64,000 nt of DNA, from assembly GCF_029784135.1 (NCBI RefSeq), contig NC_073746.1, positions 74,194,042 through 74,258,041 on the forward strand, written 5' to 3'. Numbering within the stretch: position 1 is the first letter of the stretch; each line of letters starts with the position of its first letter. Shown piece by piece: positions 1-11,643 of the stretch. Both the position numbers and the translations under genes were made by a program. Source of the stretch: Toxorhynchites rutilus septentrionalis (Eukaryota > Arthropoda > Insecta > Diptera > Culicidae). The notes beneath the pieces were generated by a model. That model saw only the letters and a list, made by a program, of their open reading frames with translations, was not told the DNA's origin and searched no databases.

Positions 1-700
1 AAGGATTCTGAAGACTGTGTGAGGTGCTAAAAAATTCGTTGAACACTACAAATCCTGTGGACTCATTCATAGAAGACCCATCAGTAAAGTACATATTATC
101 ACAATTGACACGCCCATACTTTGCTTCGAAAATCGTAGGAACGATCCCCGATCGATGATAATCTGGAATTCCATGGATATCCTGCTTCATGGACAGATCA
201 AAATGCACAGAGGAATTGATGTAGTCAAGGAAACAAACACGGTTGGGAATATACGAAGAAGGATCAACCTGCATGGAGATGAATTCATGATATGAACTCA
301 TGAATCCGGAGTGAAAATTTAACTCGATCAGCTGCTCAAAATTTCCAATCACCAATGGGTTCATGACCTTACACCGGATGAAGAACCGAAGAGATAATAA
401 ATTGAAGCGATCTTTTAGTGGGAGTAGGCCTGCCAAAACCTCGAGACTCATGGTATGCGTTGAGGGCATACATCCCAACGCAATACGGAAACAAAGATAC
501 TGAATTCGCTCGAGTTTAATGAGGTGTGTTTTGGCAGCTGATTGAAAACAGAAACTGCCATACTCCATCACTGAGAGAATAGTTGTTCGATACAACATTA
601 TAAGATCTTCGGGATGGGCTCCCCACCAGGTGCCGGTAATTGTACGGAGAAAGTTTATTCTTTGTTGACATTTTTTACTCAGATGCCTAATATGGGCCCC
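1..700 (-). pseudogene. ORF2 C-terminal part: connection region and start of RNase H
   Basis: Reading leftward from about 700, the frame resumes after the RT with residues reading GAHIRHLSKKCQQ, followed by the FTDGS motif (first RNase H aspartate) near 75-90. The frame is open to the left edge, so the rest of RNase H and the C-terminal finger lie outside. It aligns without gaps to 29581-30285 in the sister copy. It is out of frame with the RT part (687-1317) because two bases appear to be lost in a G/C run at about 694-699. Confidence 0.8.
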
Positions 701-1560
701 AAGTACATTTGGAGTCGAACCAGACCCCAAGATACTTGAATGACATAGCATGAGTGATCGGTTTACCCAAGAGTTGAAGCTTTGGTTTTGCTGGTCTATG
801 CTTCCTAGAAAAAACCACCATCTCTGTTTTCTCCGTGGAGAATTCGATCCCTAGCCCAATGGCCAAGGTTGAAAAATTGTTCAAAGTATCTTGTAAGGGT
901 CCTTGCAGGTCGGATTCGTTTGATCCTACGACAGACACCACTCCATCATCTGCAAGTTGTCTTAGGTTGCAATTTTGTGTAAGGCAATTGTCAATGTCGC
1001 TTACATAGAAGTTGTACAAAAGGAGGCTTAAACATGAGCCCTGAGGGAGGCCCATGTAAGAGATCCGACTCACTGCCGAATCTCCATGAGAAAAATTCAA
1101 ATGTTTCTCACAAAGCAAGTTATATAACATATTATTCAATAGAGGCGGCAGACCCCGAGAGTGTAATTTATCTGACAGGACCTCTATCGAAACTGAATCA
1201 AAGGCCCCCTTTATGTCCAAGAATACTGAAGCCATTTGTTTTTTTTTTCGGCGTAAGCCATTTGAATTTATGAAGAAAGCAACGCAAGACAATCATTTGT
1301 CCCCTTGCCCCTGCGGAACCCATATTGTCTTCTTCTTTCTTTGTTTTTAAGAGGCTTTAAACTTTGCAGTTCATTCGCCTCTAATACCCATATTGTGTAT
1401 CTGAGAGTAGGCCATTCGTTTCAACCCATCGATCAAGGCGAAACAAGATCATTTTCTCCAACAATTTCCGTATACAAGACAGTATTGCTATTGGGCGGTA
1501 CGAATTGAACTCGGACGCGGGTTTTCCGGGTTTTTGAATAGCTATAACTCGTACTTGTCT
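687..1560 (-). pseudogene. ORF2 reverse transcriptase core
   Basis: The minus-strand frame carries the RT finger and palm signatures: VFLDIKGAFDSVS (first catalytic aspartate), GLPQGSCLS, and LADDG with the catalytic aspartate pair. The segment ends in a stop at 687 caused by a frameshift just after the conserved KCTWG motif. At its N-terminal side the frame breaks near 1285, and at 1329-1385 a 57-bp insertion splits it. The sister copy at 30445-30996 lacks that insertion, so it happened after the copies diverged. The product would be a LINE polymerase using target-primed reverse transcription; this copy cannot encode one. Confidence 0.85.
1318..1396 (-). mobile_element. 57-bp insertion with 11-bp target-site duplication inside the RT
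   Basis: The 11-mer ACCCATATTGT occurs at 1318-1328 and again at 1386-1396. The 57 bases between are absent from the sister LINE, which reads straight through ACCCATATTGT at 30897-30907. The insert starts with a T-rich run, as expected for the poly(A) end of a minus-strand retroposon. It is probably a heavily 5'-truncated retroposon; the source family is not identified. Confidence 0.75.
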
Positions 1561-2199
1561 TCAATCATCTGGAACAATATTATATTCCAGAAACCGATTG
1601 AATAAATTCAACAAGCGATGTTTAGTAACATCAGGGAGGTTTTTCAGCAAGTTGAACTTAATTCGATCTGATCCCGGAGCAGAATTGTTACATGAAAGGA
1701 GAGCAATAGAGAATTCTACCATCGAAAACTCAGAATCAAGATCGCACCTATCTTGTGGTATATCTCGAACAATTTTTTGCATGGGAGCGGAATCGGGACA
1801 AACCTTCCGTGCAAAATTAAAAATCCATCGATGTGAATATTCTTCGCTTTCATTCGTTGAAGAGCGATTTCTCATGTTTCGAGCCACTTTCCATAATGTT
1901 TTCATTGACATTTCTCGTGACAAACCTTCCACGAAATTTCGCCAATAAGCACGTTTTTTCCCTTTGATCAAATTCTGATTCTGATTCTCAAGGGCTAAAT
2001 ATGTTTGAAAAATTTCAGGAGTTCCACGTTTCCGAAAAGCTTTAAATGCATTCGATTTTTCTATATAAAGCTTGGAACATTGGCTATCCCACCATAGATT
2101 GGGAGGCCTTCGGGAAATGGTGGAACCTGGAATGGGTTTCGTTTGAGCGCGAACTGCGCTGTCATAGATCAAACGAGAAATGTAGTTATACTCCTCCAA
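1561..2199 (-). pseudogene. ORF2 linker between endonuclease and RT
   Basis: An open minus-strand frame of about 212 residues with the usual LINE inter-domain content: a WWDSQC motif, a basic stretch with KGKKRAYWRNF, a TLWK motif, and then NNSAPGSDRIKFNLLKNLP, the entry to the RT domain. It is separated from the endonuclease part by a frame break near 2200-2256 and from the RT core by another near 1500-1560. Confidence 0.8.
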
Positions 2200-2256
2200 T
2201 GGAGGTAAACCATCTCTGGAATTGATGGCTAGAGCAATCGCGTCCGCATACTTTTT

Positions 2257-2987
2257 CTAGTCAATGTGTCTTGTGAGGTCATATGCTATGTTTATAGATT
2301 CAGAAGAATTCGACCCAATAGTGATGGAAATTTTGATTGGCAAGTGATCACTACCGTTGGGATCCTGGATTACATTCCACTTGCAATCTAACGATAGTGA
2401 ATTCGAGCAAAGCGAGAGGTCAAGAGCACTTGGGTTAGCAGGAGGTTTAGGCACACGTGTTGTTTCCCCAGTGTTCAAAACGGTCATATTGAAGCTGTTA
2501 CAAAGGTCATAGATCAACGATGAACGATTGTCGTCGTACTGTTCCCCCCAGGCAGTTCCGTGAGAGTTGAAGTCTCCCAAGATTAATCGTGGCTCAGGAA
2601 GGAGTGAGCACATGTCAACAAGTTGCTAACCGCAGCTCCCGGAGGCCAATACAAGCTGACAATACAGAGGTCTTTGCCTCTGATGTTTGCATGACAAGCA
2701 ACAGCTTCAATCCCTCCAATAGGTGGAAGGTCAATTCGAAAAAATGAGTGGCACTTATTGATCCCCAATAGTACCCCTCCGTATCTGTCAACACGGTCCA
2801 AGCGTATAATATTAAAATCGTGGAAAGAGAGATAATTTTGAGAAGAGAGCCAGGTTTAGGACAGAGCAAAAACATCACAATTGAGTTTATGAATTAGAAA
2901 TTTGAATGTATCCAATTTAGGCATAAGACTACGACAATTCCACTGTAAAACAGTGATATCTCCGACCTCTCTATTTAAATTAGACAT
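2257..2987 (-). pseudogene. ORF2 N-terminal apurinic-type endonuclease
   Basis: The ORF2 start codon is at 2985-2987, overlapping the ORF1 stop. The first residues read MSNLNREVGDITVLQWNCRS, the usual start of a LINE endonuclease. A TAA replaces the expected glutamate codon of the SETWL motif. Further on are GGVLLGI, the GDFNSHG motif (catalytic Asp/Asn) and SDHLPI (catalytic Asp-His). At least one frameshift lies near 2610. The enzyme would nick target DNA for target-primed reverse transcription. This copy is dead. Confidence 0.85.
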
Positions 2988-4558
2988 CAAGAGAGATAAT
3001 CATTGCAAGGAGGGGCCATGTTTGCATCAATTGCTGCAAAATTGTCTTTAATACTGGAAGCATTGCGGTGACAATGGTTCTGATGGAGTCGGAAACATTA
3101 AAACACGTGAAGATTTGATCCACAAGGTCAGATAACTTTATAAATCCCGATTGGGAAGTTGAACTTGACGGAAAAACAGGGACATTTGGGGTTTTTGATT
3201 TTCCCTCGAGTGCTGGGTCGTTCGAAGGTGAATCATTCCCACGGAAGCCAGGAGGAACCTGATTTTGCTTGTCCGCTGCACTCGTTTTTTTAGGCAAACT
3301 AACAGGGGGTATCACCGGAGGGACTTGTCCTTGAACTTTGGGAGTGGTCACATTTTTGCGCCGGGCATTCCCTTGAGAAATAAATGGCGTGCCCCCGTTA
3401 GCTGTATCCGCTTCCATTTCGTCAACTTGCAACGTAGCGAAGACATTGTGTGTATTGATTGGTTGTTGTTCTCGAGCCAGTGGAGAAGCGCCCTTCAAAA
3501 TTTCTGCGAAAGTGCGTTTAGAGCGTTCCCTCAAAGAGCGCTTCTGTTTCTCCCAGCGACTCTTGTATGTTTCACAAGCTGAGAGCACGTGTGGGGATCC
3601 CCCGCAATATGGACACTTATGCTCAGTCGCACTGCAGGATTTCCCCTCATGTTGTTCTCCGCAAGTGGCACATCGTTCTTCATTGGCACAATAAGCAGCC
3701 GTGTGACCAACTGACTTGCACTTTAGACAAGTCATTGGCTTTGGAATAAAAAGTCGCACGGCTAACCTCAATTCATCTACCATCACGTAGTCAGGTAGAG
3801 CTGAACCAGCGAAGGTGACTCGAAACGAGTTGGACGGCGTAAATTTAGTTTCATTTCCTCCATGGGAGACTGTTCCGAGCTGGCGGCAACCCAAGCTCTT
3901 AACAGTCGTCGAGGGCAGTTTTTTAAAACGGCCAGTAATGTATTCGCACGTCAAGCCCGTTTCGGTTATCACACCCTCAATTTCGACTATGTGAGAGGGA
4001 ATGTAAACCCGATACTCAATTGTAAAATGCTGATCGACAACAATCTTGTTTGCGTCTTTTCGATCAGTCACGACAACTCGCAATTTGTTTGGTCTAACCT
4101 TCGAAATTTCCGAAACGGAGGTATACCTTGCCAGATCTTTCACGATCTGCATGACTCTCAACGCCTTTCCATTTGGCTTAGGCCTGAAGAAACCAACCCA
4201 GGGACCAGTTCCGGGCGCATCTTCTGGATAGACCTTAACACGGTGAGTGGGAATAACAGGGGGGGGGGAAGGCGAGGACGGGGATTGAGAGGGATCGGGG
4301 ACAGTAGGGTGGGAAGGCGAAGGTTGAGAAGGAGCGGGAAGAACAGAGGGAGAAGACGAGGTTGAAGGTAGAGAGGGATCGTCAGGGCAGATGGGAGATT
4401 TGCTAGTTTTTTGGAGGGAGGCTTGGTAGGGTTAGCTGACTCGTCCCCAGAAGAAGTATCTTCCGTATTTGGAACACGTTTGAGTGACTTTTTTTATCAT
4501 TTAAGAGGGAACTAGAGTCAGAGACCTCCATATCCGAAGGTCCCCCACTCTCTGCCAT
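2980..4558 (-). pseudogene. ORF1 gag-like nucleic-acid-binding protein with three zinc knuckles
   Basis: The 3' part (2980-4161) is an uninterrupted 393-residue frame. It contains three CCHC-type knuckles at about residues 145-158, 164-176 and 183-196, followed by a basic arginine/lysine stretch and a proline-rich tail. The likely true start is the ATG at 4556-4558, whose N-terminus is acidic and serine-rich (MAESGGPSDMEVSDSSS). A purine/G-rich stretch at about 4258-4400 contains indels that put this N-terminus out of frame. ORF1 proteins of I-like elements bind the element RNA. The N-terminal break is seen in sequence; the function is by family. Confidence 0.8.
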
Positions 4559-5053
4559 TTTAAAATTTGCACTTATATTCTTAGTATTTTTTAAACAATA
4601 TTTCACAATAAAATAATTCACAAAAACAAAAAAAAAAAACTTATAATTATTAAATATTTTCTCTCAGTATATTTAATGTTATTCACCTATGAACGCACTC
4701 CAGTGCAGATGAACGGGAGCGTGCTGAAAGCTCGTTGGTGGTGGGAATGTGCCTACGACACCACTACACACAGTCGTCGGTAAAAGCTTACCCGAAATGT
4801 CACTGTTGGCACGATGACTCGGCGAAATCTTCAATGTAGGCGAAGCAGCGACAAAATAAAAATCAATGCTTGGCTTTCCGAGGATGAAAGCCTCTATCCA
4901 CTTTCAGGCAGGGTACTTCACTCACTATCCAGATAGCGAAATGAACTCTTCAGCGGCAAAAAAAAACAACAATCACGCGGTAACCGATAACGGAACTTGG
5001 ACGCGACTTCCCTACGTCTGGCTACTTCGGGCAATCGGCGAAGAATGAGTGCT
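4559..5053 (-). other. Probable 5' UTR and internal promoter of the I-like LINE
   Basis: GC-richer DNA lying directly 5' of ORF1 on the minus strand, beginning near 5053 with a CATTC start. An A-tract and AT-rich stretch sit at 4560-4680. I-like elements use an internal promoter in this position, so the role is inferred. No matching second copy is present here to fix the 5' end. Confidence 0.4.
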
Positions 5054-5269
5054 GCGTTGTTGATATTTGTGAATGGTTGTCCGCCATTATCAGTACTTCT
5101 TCGTTAATATATTGGATACCCGCCTACGCATGCGTTCGTGTCGTTGGTGAAATCATTGGGAAAACGCTTTGTACATTTTTCATGAAGGCGATAATAGTTT
5201 TAGATCAACACCGGGCCATGAATCATATTTGTGGTAACAGTATCGTACGGTCACTCACAATCCATCATT

Positions 5270-7513
5270 AGCAGACTCGAAAATAATTTTAAATTGTTAA
5301 AAATTAAATGGAAATTATTACTCGATGTTGTTTACATACTATAGGGACATAGTCCTGACGCTAACTTAACTATTTTTCTAGAAATCTCTTTGCATTTCTG
5401 CAAAAACTTTATTCATCATATGAAATCATTATCAGACAATTCTCGTTCAAGATTTTTCCCCATTTGCAGAGAATGTGTTATTCTGTTACATAAAATTCAT
5501 ATTAGAGCATATTCTCGTGTTTTTTTTTCGGTAGGGTCTATTGTTGTTTTAAAAGCGTGTTCATTTCGCCCAGAGTTTCTCTTTCTTTTTCGCACGGAAC
5601 ACGAAACACGAAGCTCAATGATATCTATATCGAATTGCGTTTCAAGCAACCTTATTTGCACAACCCGATTACATAATATGGCGATCGGGTTGATGTTGTA
5701 ACTGGTCATCGAAGGCTTCATTTTTTGTTTGAACAAACATGATGGTAATAGCAAAGGCAGGGTCGGCGTTGCTCATGATAGCGTCTCGCAAGTGAATGTA
5801 TTTTTCCTCACTGTTTATTGTGTCGTAGGAATCGGAATCGTTCGCTCTCTACCATTCACAAGTAATTCTACGATCAGACGGCGAACGTAAGGAACTTTAG
5901 GAACGTTAGTATCATTGAAGAAGAAGATGTGTGCCAACGACGAACTCCAGATTATTGTTTCTTCTTCGAATCACGATTACTCGAGTCGCTGTACAGTCTT
6001 CTACCAGGATTCCAGCAAAGCCTTCAACAACATGCGCATCTACACATGCGCATCTACTCCAGTTGTTTTATCAGAATGGATGATTGGTTGTCACCTTGGA
6101 ATCCGAGCATGTATGATATAAAGAATTTAAATAATTGAACGTGCTCATTCAAAAAGGCTTCCAGTTCGCCGACGATGCGCCAGGTTTTAGCCGAACTGAT
6201 GTTACTGGAGCATGTGTGGATGATAGTTCGATGAAGCGGACGTAGCCATCTGTCATTGAACAACGTAAATATACATTTGTTCTGTTTGGAATACTACGGG
6301 TCAATTATTTGGACATAGTTTATACCAAAATACTAAAATCGCTATAAAAATAGGTGATGTCAATCGAAGGTATAACAATTTTTGGAAGAAAAAATACAAA
6401 AAAGATTATTGGAGGTTGTGTCCAAGACACGACCGCATTGTTGACGTAGAACTACGCTGTTATTTTATTCAAGTCGGTTGTTTATAATTTCGGATATTAT
6501 TTCATAATGCAGCGAATACGCACAAAAATATTCATATATTGATGGCTTGAAGCAACTAAATATACACACCCTTATCTCCGTTTTACGTTCTTCTAAACAT
6601 AAATCCTTTCTGTTTATATAACCGCTCTCGATTAGCTTAGCTGTCGTCCTTGGTGGAGATAGTTTTGCTACTGTCATGCGAAATCAAATCACACACAAAA
6701 TTCCTGAACAATTATTTTCTTGGTGAGCTGATGATAGCCTAGTTTGATTATTCCCACACAATTGTGTAGATCAGAACCTTAATGGAATGACGTCAGTTTG
6801 ATGTAATTATTGCAATGCCAGATACATCAGCGAGTAAATAATTTGGTCGCGTTCACAGCTCAATCCGAAACGAAGACATATGATAACGCAAAACAATGAA
6901 GATAACCGATGTTCATTGCATCGTATCTAGAACGATACTGAAAGTTTGCCTCAGCGAGATCCTATATCTATGTTTTAGGCAAATATTACCCTTTGCTCTT
7001 CTTCTTCTTCTTTTCTTTGTTCACGGAGACTTTAAATCATTCCCCTTCGTTATTCGCCGATAAGTTGCTCGTTATTGACGGCATGGGTAGGGACACTCAC
7101 AAATGAGCAGAAAAAATGTATGAGAAAATGGAAATGCTTCTAGTTTTCAAAATTTAAACCGTTTACACACCAAGGGATTGTGATATATAGCACAAAAAAA
7201 CCAATTCTAGGGAATTTCCGATTCGTTTGGTATATAAATCGTCAAAATCCGTTCGCTGCAAAAATAGTAATTTTATTTCATAAAAACGTGACATGTTTTC
7301 TGATTTGACACCCTTAATGAAAGACATAGTTCTACGTCAAAAAATATTCAGAAAAATCTTTTTTTCACCCTATTCGATATTAAACATACGGTAATTCTAT
7401 ATTCGACCTATATCCTTACCAAGTTTATTGAGCATAATTTCATAAAAATCGGTCGAGCCGTTTCGAAGGAGTTCAACCACGAACATCGTGACACAAGATT
7501 TTTATATATATAG
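5270..7513 (+). repeat. Unclassified interspersed repeat, copy A
   Basis: Several blocks match 60690-62234: the CGGCGTTGCTCATGATAG block at about 5763, the AACGACGAACTCCAGATTAT block at about 5935, the CATTCAAAAAGGCTTCCAG block at 6146, and the 3' end ATCGGTCGAGCCGTTT...TTTTTATATATATAGA at 7448-7513. Later blocks at 6417-7300 match 32680-33500. It contains the motif GACGTAGAACTACG at about 6440 and its inverse at about 7323. No transposase or RT was seen. The 5' boundary is uncertain, and 5054-5270 has no recognisable content. Confidence 0.6.
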
Positions 7514-7715
7514 AAGACGATAACATGTGCAGGATTAATTGCAGCAAAATCATGAGAACTGATTGAATTTTCATTACAGCAACAGTCTATATCAAGCGAA
7601 ACGAAGAGCATATCATGATTAGACATGAATGGGACACTTACTTGGTTGAACATTGAAATCGTATTGCGATTATTTGTTATCATGAGATCTATTTGTGAAG
7701 AACCTGTTCTGTGAA
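7514..7715 (-). pseudogene. CR1-like LINE endonuclease scrap
   Basis: The minus strand reads GSSQIDLMITNN followed by a SNHDMLFVSLD motif. This is the C-terminal part of a LINE endonuclease (the SDH/SNHD motif carries the catalytic His). It is related in style to the piece at 24732-24800 (LSNHDLIFASLD) but is a different copy. It begins immediately after the ATATATAGA end of repeat copy A, so the repeat probably inserted into this LINE relic. Confidence 0.6.
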
Positions 7716-8320
7716 AGTCTTTGGATTTCCTTCAGACTTTGCATTTCCAGAGATATGTTTTGGTGTGTTTGCCTTCCGTCGGTTAACAACAATTATCAAT
7801 ACGAAGTCGTATAAAAAATCAATTTATTGGAATGATCCTTTAGCCCGAGTACACCCTCTAAGAGCTCAAATATCACTGCATTTCCATATGCGGGGACTCT
7901 CTACCGGTTCCCAAACTAACCAACGGTTCCTCCTTCCGCCAGATGCAATCCATTGACCTCCACGCTCGCAACGGTAGAGATAATATTTCCTACAACGGAA
8001 GTGCTACTTGTTTCCACGATCTCACACGAACCGTAATTTTCCCATGCGGTCACCCCTTTCAAAGATCAACACCGGAGTCGTCTACTCCGAAAACGGAGCC
8101 ACCAACCAAGCGGCAACCTGTTCGTCTATTTGCGATCTCCATCTCGCATCTCACATCACTTTCTCACGCTATCACCCTGGAAGCGTACAATCATCCAAAA
8201 CGTTCGCCCCGTTTACACTGACTGGCCGCCGAGAGGTGTCACTGGGTCCCAAATTCGGTTGCTTTCGCCTCCGCCGCGGGATGTTTACTCTTTTTACATC
8301 ATCGATTTCCTCCGGCTCGG
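7716..8320. other. GC-richer stretch upstream of the candidate exon, no supported gene
   Basis: From about 7840 the base composition becomes GC-richer than its surroundings. Overlapping short open frames occur but none resembles a known protein. It could be promoter-proximal DNA of the candidate exon at 8373. Confidence 0.3.
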
Positions 8321-8324
8321 ATTG

Positions 8325-8330
8325 TATAAA
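8325..8330 (+). promoter_or_regulatory. TATA box candidate
   Basis: TATAAA lies 43 bp upstream of an ATG (8373) that opens a signal-peptide-like frame, in a GC-rich flank. The distance leaves room for a start site near 8355-8360. The element is seen in sequence; its use is inferred. Confidence 0.3.
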
Positions 8331-8372
8331 TTGTCTGTGAAGAATAAACACGCCATCAACGCTCCAGCTCAA

Positions 8373-8493
8373 ATGTCTCAGCGTTTCGTTTTTTTTTCGT
8401 TCACCCTCCTGCTTCCTGCTGGTTCCGTTTTCCTCGCGAAGGGAGCGCTGTTGGCGAGTTCCACGGCGGCGAGGGGCTCAAAACCAAACTTAA
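8373..8493 (+). CDS. Possible first coding exon of a secreted protein
   Basis: From the ATG at 8373 the frame encodes about 40 residues: a short polar start (MSQR), a hydrophobic core (FVFFSFTLLLPAGSVFLA) and a small-residue stretch (LLASSTAARG), as in a signal peptide. A good splice donor (AA|GTAAGT) follows at 8494. Upstream is a TATAAA at 8325. No downstream exon could be joined, because 8.5-9.9 kb is intron-like AT-rich DNA. It could also be chance, so treat it as a hypothesis. The family is unknown. Confidence 0.25.
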
Positions 8494-9954
8494 GTAAGTC
8501 ACATCGGGTATCGTTTTACGCCCGTCTCTTGGTCTCTTAGTATCGCGCCGTCGAAAGCTGTGGCCCGGGGAAATATTGTTGCCCGAATCTCTATAATTTC
8601 GTGTTCATAAATTTCGGAAATAATTTTAAATTTCCTGGACCACGATGAAGGCCGCGCACGAAGCCGCGGAAAACGGAGTGACATGAGTGGGGTGTGTGTG
8701 TGTGGTGAGTTGCAGCAGTCGTCAAACCAAGTACGGTAATTATATGATAAGTTATGGTTTCGTTTAAAATATCAATTGAAAATGGTAGAAAATTGCAGGT
8801 TTCAGGGCACGAACCGTACGGTACGGTACCACCCGGTTGATATCTGTTCCCACAACTTTTTCGAGACCGGCAAATGGAGTTTGATTTAAAGTCGGTGAAG
8901 TGTTGAAGTAATTAAACATTTGCGTTATTCGGGTAGTGCAGAATAATATTTACTCTATCGTTGTTTTGATTTGGGTTCAGCACAATAGCACGAATATGAT
9001 CGAAATTGAATGAACGTATTATTTAAAAAAAAAGGCAATGTATGTAAGAGCGATAAAATAAAATTTCACTAGAGACGGACGAGATAAATGGCAGTGTTGA
9101 TAGAAAAAGATACATACAAGATACCCGATCCAGGATCTTGAACGTTGTAATTCGATCGTGATGATTGTACATAGAAAATGCCACGTGAATACAAAATACA
9201 ATGACAAATTTAGGAATTACTTAACTGAAGGAGTCATTACGGACAATCGTCATCACATTCGTTACGATATATTATATTTAATGAAGTTCTCACAGAGAAA
9301 ATCAACCAATCGTGTTTTGGATTGATAAGCTTAAAGTTGTACATTATATTCATTTTAACATAAAAAAAAATCATTGTAAATTCTATTCAGTAACTCTCAT
9401 TTCAGATTTTTGAATTTATTTTTTTATGTAAACGCAGATCGGTTTTGTTTGCAAAAACCGGTTGTTAGCATTACCATTCGAGCAAGTTGCACAATATCGT
9501 AGGTTAAGAACTGTAACGTTGAAATATTGCCTCCATCCGTTGCTGACGATTAGTAGTATCTCCTAGATGAAGACGTGCTTCCTCCAGCAGTTAATAATTG
9601 TCCTGGCCACGTCTTTGCAACTGCTAAGGAGAGGGAAGGAATGTTAGTTCGATATTTACTTAGGAGAGATGCAGAGAACTTCACGACATCTCCTAAATAT
9701 CTAGGCAATTCGGGAAATATGTTAGTAAAATTATATGATACTATATCGAAGAATGTTCCAAAAGCACTCCGACTGTCCGCTTGGTGTTACATTTGCAGCT
9801 GTATGAAAATAATTGGTTTGTTAAATTATAATTTGATCTGGAATTCTAATACAACATCAAAGAACTAAAAGACATCTGGAAACAGATTGTTTTCAAAAAC
9901 CGAATCCAAAGTTCTCAACTGTCATGTTTGGTTGGAATATGTTTGATTGAAATA
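8494..9954. other. AT-rich intergenic or intronic DNA, no feature recognised
   Basis: It contains a short GT run at about 8693-8703 and many short open frames on both strands, none convincing. No terminal repeats or domain motifs were seen. Confidence 0.4.
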
Positions 9955-10110
9955 TGTGTTTTAATTTCTTGAAACCCCCCCTCCATTCCAGAGGATGGAG
10001 GGGTGTCATACCATCATAAAAACATTTCTCGTACCCAAAAACCCTCACATCCAAAATTTGGTTCCGTTTGCGTGATTGATTCTCGAGTAATGTGATAAAT
10101 GTAGCCATTC
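9955..10110 (+). repeat. Single unit of the about 145-bp repeat
   Basis: It contains the landmarks of the array at 36.7-38.9 kb: CCCTCACATCCAAAATTTGG, then TTCTCGAGTAATG, preceded by a C-rich/GGAGGG block. It is isolated here and abuts the long inverted repeat. Confidence 0.6.
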
Positions 10111-10242
10111 TCGAAATATTTCTAATTTATTGTCTTTTTTATAGTAAATAATCTCTTTTAATATGTTTGTCGTGTTATACCGTCATGTTCATGAAATTGC
10201 TTATAATTTCCAACAACTTTTCCAAATACATCATCATGGTTC

Positions 10243-11570
10243 ATTTTTTGACTCAAGCGTAACATTTGAAAAGGGCGTACCGATTTGAGTAAGAGAAATC
10301 TTTGATAATTTATATCTCAAAAAATATGAATCGTACCGAAATAGTGTGCTAGAAAGAGTTATAGAGTATTGTTGGCTTAATTTGAAAAAAATATACACTG
10401 AGAAGAAAAGTTAGTACTCTTTTTTGTTATTTACTAAATAAAATTTTAATTTGCGATAGCGAAAAATATGTATTTTTCTATATTTTTTTCAATTTTTTCA
10501 TATAAAATAGATTTCATTTAGAAAATTTAAAAAATGGGTCCAAAATGATAAAACTATTTTTGACGAAATTTGTGGAACATCGAATTTTTAGGAATTTTCG
10601 AAACTTCGAATTTTTGTATGTTAGCAATCATTCTTAGCCACAAATTATGAATTCTGATGTGGTTTAAAACAAAAAAGGTTATTGTCAATCTCCTTCTAAA
10701 TGCAACCATTCACGATATATTTAAAAACATATTTCTAATTTATAATCTTTTGTATAGTAAATAATCTCTTTTAATGTTTGTCGTGTTATACCGCCATGTT
10801 CAAAAAATTTTATGAATTTTCTTATAATTTCCAACATTTTTTTTTGATTGATTGAAGTTTGTATTAAGATAAAAAAGATTTTTTAAGTTTCGCTACGTTT
10901 TGTATTAACCCACATGTCTTCGAATGTTTCGTAACGTAACTCCTAAACATATGTCTTTACCATAATGATGTATTTGGAAAAGTTGTTGGAAATTATAAGC
11001 GAATCCATAAAATCTCATGAATATGATAATATAATACGACAAACATATTTAAAGGGCCTATTTACTATTAAAAAGACAATAAATTACAAATATTTTTGTA
11101 AATATATCGAGAATGGCTACATTTAGAAGGAGATTGATAATAACCTTTTTTGTTTTAAATCACATCAGGATTCATAACTTGTGATTAAAAATGACCGCTA
11201 ACATACAAAAACTCGAAGTTTCGAAAATTCCTAAAAATTCGATGTTCCACAAAGTTTGTCAAATATAGTTTTACCATCTTGGGTCCATTTTTTAAATTTT
11301 CTATATGACTTCTATTTTATATGAAAAAATTGAAAAAAATATTAAAAATACACATTTTTTGATATCGCAAATTAAAATTTTATTTTGTAAATAAAAAAAA
11401 AGAGTACTATTTTTTCTTCTCAGTGTATATTTTTTCATATTCAACCATCTATACTCTATAACTCTTTCTAAGTCACTATTTCGGTACGACTCATAGTTTT
11501 TGAGACATAAATTATCAAAGATTTCCTTACTAAAATCGATACGCCCTTTTCAAAAGTTACGCTTGAGTAA
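10243..11570. repeat. Long inverted repeat, arms about 600 bp
   Basis: The left arm (about 10243-10845) and right arm (about 10978-11570) are inverted copies. For example, ACTCAAGCGTAAC...AAAAGGGCGTA at 10250 matches the inverse at 11540. The CGTACCGAAATAG block, the TGTGGAACATCGAATTTTTA block and the TTATAATTTCCAAC block also recur in inverse order. The spacer is about 130 bp. Part of the left arm (about 10729-10840) is also repeated directly at 10117-10214. No coding domain was seen. A transcript would form a long hairpin. Probably a foldback DNA element. Confidence 0.8.
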
Positions 11571-11643
11571 AAAAATTCCCAATTGCTGTGAAAAACTCAT
11601 ATTTTCTCCAACCCAAACGGAATACACACTTTCATTGGAATCA

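Larger units (their letters stand above)
1..5053 (-). mobile_element. I-like non-LTR retrotransposon, degraded, 3' end outside window
   Basis: The element reads on the minus strand. It has a 5' UTR (about 4559-5053), ORF1 with zinc knuckles (2980-4558) and ORF2 with apurinic endonuclease, reverse transcriptase and the start of an RNase H domain, running off the left edge. ORF1 and ORF2 overlap by 8 nt: the ORF1 stop is at 2980-2982 and the ORF2 ATG at 2985-2987. RNase H after RT is known from the I superfamily and the LOA group; the clade is inferred. Frameshifts and stops make it inactive. The copy at 28592-31003 and the tail at 62430-62705 belong to the same family. The 5' boundary is approximate, because no target-site duplication can be read with the 3' end missing. 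Confidence 0.85.

Noticed and set aside
5390..6263. Several 60-100-codon frames on both strands
   Set aside because: They lie in a repeat (copy A) and are not conserved in copy B at the same positions.
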